A stretch of DNA of 7,505 nucleotides from assembly GCA_023415895.1 (NCBI GenBank), contig JAEZJA010000211.1:1-7505 (forward strand), read 5' to 3'. Below the pieces are notes generated by a model. The model saw only the letters and a list, made by a program, of their open reading frames with translations. It did not search any database and was not told the DNA's origin. Made by a program: the position numbers and the translations under genes. Source of the DNA: Bacillota bacterium. Lineage in GTDB: Bacteria; Bacillota; Clostridia; Oscillospirales; Acutalibacteraceae. Shown here one piece after another: positions 1 to 4,639 of this stretch (its first letter is position 1; every line of letters starts with the position of its first letter).

Positions 1-91
1 CAGTTGATACTCCGGCAATTTTACATAATTCTCTTTTTGTTAAATCTCTGTCTATTAACAACTTCCACAGCTTTTTGTAACATATCACCAT
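1..91 (-). CDS. Cro/CI-type (XRE) helix-turn-helix regulator, N-terminal 30 residues, truncated by window edge
   Basis: Read on the minus strand, the frame opens with MVICYKKLWKLLIDRDL and continues into KRELCKIAGVST before the window ends. This matches the start of the small (about 65-75 residue) single-domain Cro/CI helix-turn-helix proteins common in Clostridia, whose N-terminus is typically M-x-x-YKKLW-LLID-D and whose first helix-turn-helix segment ends in AG[IV]S. Such proteins bind DNA as small repressors. I chose the ATG at 91 because AGAGAGG (100-106) lies 8 nt upstream. An in-frame ATG at 142 would add 17 residues, but it has no ribosome binding site and lies only a few bases after the predicted transcription start. 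The recognition helix and C-terminus are not visible, so its target is unknown. It reads in the same direction as the 510-1061 gene but has its own promoter. Confidence 0.82.
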   Translation of the reverse strand, partial: MVICYKKLWKLLIDRDLTKRELCKIAGVST

Positions 92-154
92 AGCGTTTGC
101 CTCTCTTTGCCAACCTTTTTCATTCAGAATTGTATTAGACATATATATTTTACA

Positions 155-183
155 ATTATAACTAATTTACTATTTATTGTCAA
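155..183 (-). promoter_or_regulatory. Consensus sigma-A promoter for the helix-turn-helix gene
   Basis: On the minus strand TTGACA (183-178) is followed after exactly 17 bp by TATAAT (160-155), a perfect consensus. Transcription would start near 148 and give a leader of about 55 nt before the ATG at 91. This also argues against the alternative ATG at 142, which would be nearly leaderless. Confidence 0.85.
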
Positions 184-269
184 TGGTTATCGAACGAAAT
201 CTTTGCTTTCCTAAACATTTGGTTAGGTCAACTGTACAGAATACAACTTATTTCTTACTTTTATAATAA
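184..269. other. AT-rich intergenic stretch with two small dyads upstream of the regulator promoter
   Basis: No gene is seen here. Two small dyads lie upstream of the -35 box of the promoter at 155-183: CCTAA (210-214) paired with TTAGG (223-227), and the 8-bp perfect palindrome CTGTACAG (232-239). Either could bind a regulator, but dyads this short arise easily by chance. Confidence 0.3.
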
Positions 270-302
270 AAAAGAAGTTGATTATACTTAATCAACTTCT
301 TT
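268..302 (-). terminator. Probable intrinsic terminator, minus strand (copy 1 palindrome)
   Basis: Read on the minus strand, the 14-bp stem (302-289 with 284-271, 4-nt loop) ends in CTTC followed by six consecutive T (273-268). This is a hairpin plus U-tract arrangement that would stop leftward transcription from the 510-1061 gene before the promoter at 155-183. The stem is AT-rich, with only three G-C pairs, so it may be a weak terminator. Confidence 0.55.
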
Positions 303-309
303 CGACAAA
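270..309. repeat. 40-bp palindromic direct repeat, copy 1
   Basis: This 40-bp unit recurs at 1215-1254 in the same orientation with 39 of 40 bases identical (T at 279 versus C at 1224). It contains a perfect 14-bp inverted repeat, AAAGAAGTTGATTA (271-284) and its complement (289-302), around the loop TACT, followed by TTCGACAAA (301-309). The two copies bracket the 510-1061 gene. Read on the minus strand, the unit begins TTTGTCGAA, which matches the Spo0A box consensus TGTCGAA. A TATAAT (286-281) follows after a 16-bp spacer. The unit could therefore be a terminator, a regulatory element or the edge of a mobile cassette; the sequence alone does not decide. Confidence 0.9.
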
Positions 310-311
310 TG

Positions 312-446
312 TTATGTAAAGAAACGCGAAAAGTAGCACGCCCTTTCACCGCTCCGATATACAAAAACAGGCTGGGGCACGGTCTGATCAATCGTTCCAA
401 CCCCTGTTTCAGCGGGATTTCCTATATTCTCGTCTGAAACGAACAT
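312..446 (-). other. Short open frame (44 codons from ATG) in a GC-richer patch; probably a remnant or interspersed element
   Basis: A minus-strand frame runs from ATG (446-444) to TAA (314-312) and encodes 44 residues ending in YRSGERACYFSRFFT. The same frame stays open upstream to 491, just after a TAG at 494-492. The patch of roughly 320-485 is clearly richer in G and C than the AT-rich DNA on both sides. No ribosome binding site precedes the ATG, and a terminator-like hairpin (365-409) lies inside the frame. I therefore do not call it a functional gene. It could be the tail of a decayed gene or an interspersed non-coding repeat that happens to be open. The frame ends only a few bases from repeat copy 1. 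Confidence 0.35.
363..409 (-). terminator. Possible intrinsic terminator downstream of the 510-1061 gene
   Basis: On the minus strand AAACA-GGGG (409-401) can pair with CCCC (377-374) and TGTTT (369-365), leaving a 4-nt bulge (373-370). The 3' arm runs into five T (367-363). It sits about 100 nt downstream of the 510-1061 stop codon and would be the first terminator met by that transcript. The bulge and long loop lower confidence. Confidence 0.35.
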
Positions 447-509
447 GTGTTTACACAAAATTTTACGGCGTGCCGGCGTATCTTCGTCCAGCTATATTTA
501 ATATTTTGA

Positions 510-1061
510 TTATCCGGCAAATTGATTCCCTAAAATTGCAATAAGCATTTGAATCATTTTTTCATCTTCGCCTATGTACTGAACTATTATACTACCTTGC
601 TTGAAAAAATGAGGGCAAGAAACCCAATCAATATTCATTCCTGTCATTGTTCCGTCAGAATTTTGATAAGTAAAACTACAACCACCTTCATCAAGTCCTG
701 CGGCTGCCGTTTCCATTTGTGAATTTGAATTGTAACTGTATATCTTAATATTTCCAAGATCGCCCTTGCCATCAAAATTCATGAGTGCAGTAACAGCTTG
801 CGGTTGCAAAAACCCACTAATTTCGTCCATAGGAACTTCGTCGAAAGTATGACCATTTTTTTTAAAATCGTTGATAAAAACGGAGCTGGTTAAATTGCTC
901 ATTGGCTGATTAATAATCCCATCCTCGCTGCTGTTTTGTAATATGTGGTTAAAAAAGATAGGCGCCTTTTCATTTTTTATACGAATATAATCAGTAGTAA
1001 AAAATATACCCGAGATTAAGATAATGATCGAAACAATAATAGTAAATATTATCTTTTTCAT
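510..1061 (-). CDS. Hypothetical protein with an N-terminal signal peptide or membrane anchor
   Basis: This is a 183-residue protein of unknown function. Residues 1-3 (MKK) and a strongly hydrophobic run at about 4-22 form a signal peptide or single membrane anchor. No Cys follows in a lipobox position, so it is not an obvious lipoprotein. The rest looks extracytoplasmic. The segment after the anchor (TTDYIRIKNEKAPIF) resembles the N-terminus of many small exported proteins of Clostridia, and the C-terminus (VQYIGEDEK...LGNQFAG) also looks like a recurring end. Both statements are from memory of similar hypothetical proteins, not from a search. Two cysteines (in GGCSF and VSCPHF) could form a disulfide. 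The start is supported by AGGAGGA (1072-1078) 10 nt upstream. The gene is AT-rich and flanked by the 40-bp direct repeats, which suggests acquisition or cassette-like spread. No function is assigned. Confidence 0.75.
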   Translation of the reverse strand: MKKIIFTIIVSIIILISGIFFTTDYIRIKNEKAPIFFNHILQNSSEDGIINQPMSNLTSSVFINDFKKNGHTFDEVPMDEISGFLQPQAVTALMNFDGKGDLGNIKIYSYNSNSQMETAAAGLDEGGCSFTYQNSDGTMTGMNIDWVSCPHFFKQGSIIVQYIGEDEKMIQMLIAILGNQFAG

Positions 1062-1155
1062 GGTAACTAAATCCTCCTGATTTTTATTAGACTAAAAAGA
1101 AGCGTCCAACAATGATTTATTCGAAATATATCTTCGTTTCATTTGAAAACATGGT

Positions 1156-1184
1156 TTAACAGCAAGTATTCGCATTGCTATAAT
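1156..1184 (+). promoter_or_regulatory. Possible plus-strand promoter in the AT-rich intergenic region
   Basis: TTAACA (1156-1161) and TATAAT (1179-1184) are separated by 17 bp, one mismatch from a perfect sigma-A promoter. It points rightward, where no coding frame is seen before repeat copy 2 and the terminator at 1361-1400. A chance match is possible in AT-rich DNA; otherwise it would make a short non-coding transcript. Confidence 0.35.
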
Positions 1185-1214
1185 CTTACTCTATAATATT
1201 CTACCACACCCAAT

Positions 1215-1254
1215 AAAAGAAGTCGATTATACTTAATCAACTTCTTTCGACAAA
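1215..1254. repeat. 40-bp palindromic direct repeat, copy 2
   Basis: Second copy of the unit at 270-309, with one difference (C at 1224). The inverted repeat is 1216-1229 with 1234-1247. The single change turns a T-A pair into a G-U wobble in a minus-strand RNA but into a C-A mismatch in a plus-strand RNA, so the hairpin survives better on the minus strand. Read leftward, TTGTCG (1253-1248), a 16-bp spacer and TATAAT (1231-1226) form a possible promoter for the 510-1061 gene. The -35 part of this would be embedded in a Spo0A-like box TTTGTCGAA (1254-1246). The hairpin is followed by only four T on the minus strand, weaker than copy 1. Confidence 0.9.
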
Positions 1255-1267
1255 ACAGTTGATAGGG

Positions 1268-1354
1268 CTAGGTGTGATTCCAATGTCTTGCTTTGCAAGA
1301 CACGAGCTGCGGCGCACTCTGCGGAGTTCGCCTTGTTCTCATCTCAACCGCCAT
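1268..1354 (-). other. Very short open frame with hairpin between repeat copy 2 and the tRNA terminator
   Basis: A 28-codon minus-strand frame runs from ATG (1354-1352) to TAG (1270-1268), in a patch richer in G and C than the DNA to its left. It contains a perfect 8-bp inverted repeat, TGTCTTGC (1284-1291) and GCAAGACA (1295-1302), around the loop TTT. No ribosome binding site or promoter is evident. Its layout, a small GC-richer frame ending shortly before a 40-bp repeat, mirrors the 312-446 frame before copy 1. I see it as a likely remnant or repeat element, not as a gene. Confidence 0.25.
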
Positions 1355-1358
1355 AGCC

Positions 1359-1400
1359 AAAAAAATAACGAGTACATCTAAAGATGTACTCGTTATTTTT
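1359..1400 (-). terminator. Strong intrinsic terminator of tRNA-Pro
   Basis: A perfect 19-bp inverted repeat (1361-1379 with 1382-1400) carries GAGTACATCT in its left arm. On the minus strand it ends in seven T (1365-1359). It begins directly at the tRNA CCA end, so it terminates the tRNA transcript. The palindrome is symmetrical enough to stop rightward transcription as well. Confidence 0.9.
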
Positions 1401-1475
1401 GGTCGGAGTGACAGGATTTGAACCTGCGGCATCCTGGTCCCAAACCAGGCGCGCTACCAGCTGCGCTACACCCCG
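1400..1475 (-). tRNA. tRNA-Pro(UGG)
   Basis: On the minus strand the 76-nt sequence CGGGGTG...CACTCCG-A-CCA folds as a standard cloverleaf. The 7-bp acceptor stem (1475-1469 with 1410-1404) has one G-U pair. The anticodon stem CCTGG/CCAGG closes the loop TTTGGGA, and the T arm contains GGTTCAAATCC. The anticodon is TGG (1442-1440), reading CCN proline codons. The discriminator base is A and CCA is encoded (1402-1400). It is transcribed alone from the promoter at 1531-1559 and ends in the adjacent terminator. Its 3' end borders the AT-rich region, consistent with use as an integration site, although no duplicated tRNA 3' end is visible within the window. Confidence 0.97.
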
Positions 1476-1530
1476 TTATGATTCCTTTTTTGCGGTGGCA
1501 ATGTTGCACCACCTGTGAAGCTGCTTACTG

Positions 1531-1559
1531 ATTATAATACAGCGGCTGTATGGTGTCAA
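1531..1559 (-). promoter_or_regulatory. Consensus promoter of tRNA-Pro
   Basis: On the minus strand TTGACA (1559-1554), a 17-bp spacer and TATAAT (1536-1531) form a perfect consensus. The predicted start near 1524 gives a precursor leader of about 50 nt, to be removed by RNase P. It diverges from the aconitase promoter. Confidence 0.9.
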
Positions 1560-1667
1560 GAGGCCGCTTCCATGCAAAAGCGAACAAATTTTAAAGGCAC
1601 AATCCCCCCAGTATTGAATCCACTAGCGGAGAGCGCTATACGCCCATCAAACCGCCTCGCATATAGA

Positions 1668-1685
1668 TTGACAAATTTGCAACAA
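1668..1685 (+). promoter_or_regulatory. Candidate Rex operator overlapping the -35 box
   Basis: TTGACAAATTTGCAACAA is an 18-bp imperfect palindrome. Compared with the clostridial Rex consensus TTGTTAA-N4-TTAACAA, it matches 10 of the 14 defined positions, including the outer TTG and CAA in both halves. It covers the -35 element exactly, where a bound repressor would block RNA polymerase, and the operon it controls encodes Rex itself. Autoregulation is inferred; four core mismatches leave real doubt. Confidence 0.45.
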
Positions 1686-1697
1686 TCGGATTATAAT
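1668..1697 (+). promoter_or_regulatory. Promoter of the aconitase-rex operon
   Basis: TTGACA (1668-1673) and TATAAT (1692-1697) are separated by 18 bp. The start would lie near 1704, giving a leader of about 57 nt to the aconitase ATG. Nothing else is seen between this promoter and the divergent tRNA promoter apart from unremarkable sequence. Confidence 0.85.
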
Positions 1698-1760
1698 ACA
1701 TACTATATGAGAAAATAAAGCAAAGAACAGGAATGCAACGTAAGAAAGGAAAAGCACATT

Positions 1761-3695
1761 ATGGGGTATACACTCGCGCAAAAGCTGATTCGCTCCCACC
1801 TGCTGAGCGGCGACATGACACCGGGCAGCGAGATCGGACTGCGAATTGATCAAACCCTTACGCAGGACGCAACCGGCACGATGGCCTATCTGGAATTTGA
1901 GGCGATGGGCGTCCCCCGCGTCAAAACCGAACTTTCGGTCGCGTATATAGACCACAACACCCTTCAGACCGGTTTTGAAAACGCTGACGATCACCTCTAT
2001 ATTCAAACGGTATGTAAAAAACACGGACTCAAATTTTCCCGTCCGGGCAACGGCATCTGCCATCAGGTGCATCTCGAGCGCTTCGGCATTCCGGGCAAAA
2101 CGCTGATCGGTTCGGACAGCCATACCCCCACGGGCGGCGGCATCGGTATGCTCGCCTTCGGCGCAGGCGGTCTGGATGTGGCTGTGGCCATGGGCGGCGG
2201 CCCCTACTATATCACCATGCCGCGCATTGTGCGCGTGAGGCTGTGCGGCAAGCTGCAGCCGTGGGTTGCTGCCAAGGATGTGATTCTTGAAGTCCTGCGC
2301 CTGTTGTCCGTTAAGGGCGGCGTGGGCAAGATTATTGAATATGCCGGGGAAGGCGTGCGCACCTTGTCGGTGCCCGAGCGCGCAACCATCACCAATATGG
2401 GTGCGGAACTTGGTGCTTCCACCTCTGTCTTCCCTTCAGACGATATTACTCTCGCTTTCATGAAGGCGCAGGGGCGTGAGGCCGACTGGACAGAGCTGAA
2501 AGCCGACGAGGATGCCGTGTATGATGAAACGGTCGACATTGATCTCTCCTCGCTGCGTCCTCTGGCGGCCTGCCCCCACTCGCCAGACGCGGTCAAGCCG
2601 GTCGAAGAGCTGGCCGGAATGAAAGTCAGCCAGTGCTGCATCGGCTCGTGCACCAACTCCTCGCTGATGGACATGCTCAAGGTTGCCGCCATTCTCAAGG
2701 GAAAAACGGTTCATCCCGATGTCAGCCTGTCTATCGCTCCGGGTTCCAAGCAGGTGTATACCATGCTGGCGGAAAACGGAGCGCTGGCCGATCTGATCGC
2801 CGCCGGTGCCCGCATACTGGAATGCGCCTGCGGCCCCTGCATTGGCATGGGACAATCCCCCAATTCCCAGGGCGTTTCGCTGCGCACCTTCAACCGCAAT
2901 TTTGAAGGCCGCTCGGGTACGGCCGACGCGCAGATCTATCTTGTCAGCCCCGAAACTGCCGCCGCGGCCGCACTGACCGGTGTGATGACCGACCCGCGCA
3001 CGCTTGGCGAAGTACCGGCGATCGTGATGCCAGAGAGTTTCCACATCAACGACAACATGATTGTGGAGCCCGCCCCCGTTTCCGAAATGGATACCGTGGA
3101 CATCCGCCGCGGCCCCAACATTAAGCCTTTCCCCCAGACCCATCCCCTGCCGGAGGAGATTACCGCCAAGGTGCTGCTCAAGGTGGGCGACAATATCACG
3201 ACCGATCACATCATGCCGGCGGGTGCCAAGATTCTGCCGCTGCGCTCCAATATTCCGGCCATCTCCGAGCACTGCTTCGTGCGCTGCGACAAAGACTTCC
3301 CGGCGCGCTGCAAAGCCGAGGGGAAAGGCATCATCATCGGCGGCTCCAACTATGGACAGGGAAGCTCACGCGAGCATGCCGCTCTGGCACCGCTCCATCT
3401 GGGCATCAAAGCGGTTATTGTCAAGTCCTTTGCCCGCATCCACGTGGCCAATCTGATCAACGCCGGCATTCTGCCGCTGACCTTCGCCAACGAAGCCGAT
3501 TATGACCGCGTTTCCATGGGCGACGAGCTGTGTCTGCCCGATGTCCGTAAACGTCTTGAAAAGGGCGAAGCGCTCGTTCTGGAAAACAAGACGACTGGCG
3601 AAACCATCACGCTTAAATCAGACTTTTCCGATCGTCAGGTACGGATGCTTCTGGCGGGCGGCCTGCTCAACTATACGCGGGAAAACAATCCTTAA
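1761..3695 (+). CDS. acnA: Aconitate hydratase (aconitase), Aquifex-type, 644 residues
   Basis: Cytosolic [4Fe-4S] enzyme that isomerises citrate to isocitrate via cis-aconitate in the TCA cycle or its glutamate-forming branch. Residues 1-430 form the three cluster-binding domains: substrate motif GSDSHTPTGGG (117-127), cluster cysteines C297 (in CCIGSCTNSS) and C357/C360 (in CACGPCIGMG), and arginines R379 and R384 in FNRNFEGR. A swivel domain at about 468-600 carries GDNITTDHI, the active-site loop GSNYGQGSSREHAAL (528-542) and KSFARIHVANL. SNYGQGSSREHAA distinguishes aconitase from isopropylmalate isomerase, and the single-chain length of about 640 fits the Aquifex-type branch, shorter than the about 900-residue AcnA/IRP1 form. 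All catalytic motifs are intact. AAAGGA (1745-1750) precedes the ATG by 10 nt. It is the first gene of a unit with rex. No citrate synthase or isocitrate dehydrogenase gene is in view. Confidence 0.95.
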   Translation: MGYTLAQKLIRSHLLSGDMTPGSEIGLRIDQTLTQDATGTMAYLEFEAMGVPRVKTELSVAYIDHNTLQTGFENADDHLYIQTVCKKHGLKFSRPGNGICHQVHLERFGIPGKTLIGSDSHTPTGGGIGMLAFGAGGLDVAVAMGGGPYYITMPRIVRVRLCGKLQPWVAAKDVILEVLRLLSVKGGVGKIIEYAGEGVRTLSVPERATITNMGAELGASTSVFPSDDITLAFMKAQGREADWTELKADEDAVYDETVDIDLSSLRPLAACPHSPDAVKPVEELAGMKVSQCCIGSCTNSSLMDMLKVAAILKGKTVHPDVSLSIAPGSKQVYTMLAENGALADLIAAGARILECACGPCIGMGQSPNSQGVSLRTFNRNFEGRSGTADAQIYLVSPETAAAAALTGVMTDPRTLGEVPAIVMPESFHINDNMIVEPAPVSEMDTVDIRRGPNIKPFPQTHPLPEEITAKVLLKVGDNITTDHIMPAGAKILPLRSNIPAISEHCFVRCDKDFPARCKAEGKGIIIGGSNYGQGSSREHAALAPLHLGIKAVIVKSFARIHVANLINAGILPLTFANEADYDRVSMGDELCLPDVRKRLEKGEALVLENKTTGETITLKSDFSDRQVRMLLAGGLLNYTRENNP

Positions 3696-3708
3696 TTTTG
3701 GAAAGGCT

Positions 3709-3738
3709 CTATCTGTGCTGTTTTGGCGGCACAGATAG
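3709..3738 (+). other. Hairpin in the aconitase-rex intergenic gap
   Basis: CTATCTGTGCTG (3709-3720) pairs with CGGCACAGATAG (3727-3738), a 12-bp stem with one U-G pair and a 6-nt loop (TTTTGG). No T-run follows on either strand, so it is not a standard intrinsic terminator. It may be an mRNA-stabilising or processing element that sets different levels of the two messages, or a leftover terminator. Confidence 0.6.
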
Positions 3739-3765
3739 GAACTTCCGGTCGCAGGGGTGATTGAA

Positions 3766-4422
3766 ATGGCCAAAAGCGAACATATTTCCATGTCGGTTGT
3801 GCGTCGTCTTCCGCGCTATTATCGGTTTCTGTATGACCTGAAGGAAAACGGCATTACCCGCATTTCATCCAGAGAGCTTGCCCAACGCATGGGGCTTACC
3901 GCCTCTCAGATACGCCAGGATCTCAACTGCTTTGGCGGCTTTGGCCAACAGGGTTACGGTTATATGGTTGATCAGCTGTATAGCGAAATAGGACATATTC
4001 TGGGAATGGATACGCTTTCTCCCGCGGTACTGATCGGCGCGGGTAATCTCGGCCGCGCGATCGCCAATCATATGGATTTTGAAAACCGCGGCATCCGACT
4101 GATCGGGGTATTGGATGACTCTCCCGACGTGGTGGGACAAAAGGTGCGCCATATGGAAGTCCTGCCGACCGAGCGGCTGGAGGCGCTTTGCCGCCCTGCA
4201 GGTGTGGAAGTTGCCATTCTCTGTATTCCCAAGGAAGCGGCCCCCTCCATCGTCAAGCGGCTGATCGACATTGGCGTGCGCGGCTTCTGGAACTTCAGCC
4301 ATTACGACATCGGCTTTGCGTACAAGGATGTCGTGGTCGAGAATGTTCATCTTGGCGACAGCCTGATGACCTTGTCCTATCAACTGCAGAATCCGCAGCA
4401 ACCTGGACAAGCTAAACTCTGA
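3766..4422 (+). CDS. rex: Redox-sensing transcriptional repressor Rex
   Basis: Homodimeric repressor that senses the NADH/NAD+ ratio: it binds DNA with NAD+ or empty and releases it on NADH. It is 218 residues, the normal family length of about 210-220. The N-terminal winged helix (about 8-75) has VVRRLPRYYRFL, RISSRELAQRMGLTASQIRQDL (recognition helix) and FGGFGQQGYGY. The Rossmann domain (about 85-185) has the dinucleotide motif GAGNLG (91-96) and an acidic VLDDSP (115-120). The C-terminal helix HLGDSLMTLSYQL is the domain-swapped dimer element. ATG 3766 is chosen because AGGGG (3753-3757) lies 8 nt upstream; the in-frame GTG at 3757 would overlap that site. It lies 70 bp after aconitase with no clear promoter of its own, so it is probably co-transcribed. 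Rex normally controls fermentation and electron-transport genes. Confidence 0.96.
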   Translation: MAKSEHISMSVVRRLPRYYRFLYDLKENGITRISSRELAQRMGLTASQIRQDLNCFGGFGQQGYGYMVDQLYSEIGHILGMDTLSPAVLIGAGNLGRAIANHMDFENRGIRLIGVLDDSPDVVGQKVRHMEVLPTERLEALCRPAGVEVAILCIPKEAAPSIVKRLIDIGVRGFWNFSHYDIGFAYKDVVVENVHLGDSLMTLSYQLQNPQQPGQAKL

Positions 4423-4575
4423 CTCAATTGGCGAAAAAGGGTGCACGGTTGCTGCGGATAGTACATAACCACAGGCTTGCCTGAAAGCCGCTGTTTCACA
4501 TGGTTGGCAACACCTTTTTTCATCGCCTTTCGCACGTAAGAATACCCCTTGCTCGCTTTGACTTGGTTATTAGCC
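4423..4575 (+). other. Long untranslated trailer between rex and its terminator
   Basis: About 150 bases follow the rex stop codon before the terminator, with no credible gene. A modest fold is visible: ACAG-GCTT (4471-4478) can pair with AAGC (4485-4488) and CTGT (4491-4494), with two unpaired bases, and AACCA (4467-4471) has a complement TGGTT (4501-4505). No known RNA family is recognised. Confidence 0.3.
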
Positions 4576-4613
4576 AAATCCCCCGGCTTCCGAATGAAAG
4601 CCGGGGGATTTTT
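4576..4613 (+). terminator. Strong intrinsic terminator of the aconitase-rex operon, probably shared by the convergent ABC operon
   Basis: A perfect 14-bp stem, AAATCCCCCGGCTT (4576-4589) with AAGCCGGGGGATTT (4598-4611), has an 8-nt loop and is followed on the plus strand by a run of five T (4609-4613). For the minus-strand transporter operon, whose last stop codon is at 4640, it offers the same stem with only three T after it, so it is probably weaker in that direction. Confidence 0.93.
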
Positions 4614-4639
4614 GATGGGAATTACACATCAATTCGGAG

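Noticed and set aside
89..142. Longer version of the helix-turn-helix protein starting at the ATG at 142
   Set aside because: No ribosome binding site, almost leaderless from the predicted transcription start, and family members begin at the internal Met.
1515..1718. 67-codon plus-strand frame with a GTG start
   Set aside because: It overlaps the tRNA-Pro promoter and the aconitase promoter and operator region, has no good ribosome binding site, and its peptide looks like no protein family.
2436..3272. 278-codon minus-strand frame inside the aconitase gene, and other long antisense frames there
   Set aside because: These are shadows of a GC-rich coding gene; the plus-strand aconitase carries every catalytic motif.
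4380..4577. 65-codon minus-strand frame starting at TTG and running into the end of rex
   Set aside because: It starts inside the terminator stem, overlaps rex on the opposite strand, and has no recognisable domain. The only purine-rich stretch before it is the terminator itself. The peptide after the start is Lys-rich and not obviously random, so a translated search would be a fair check.
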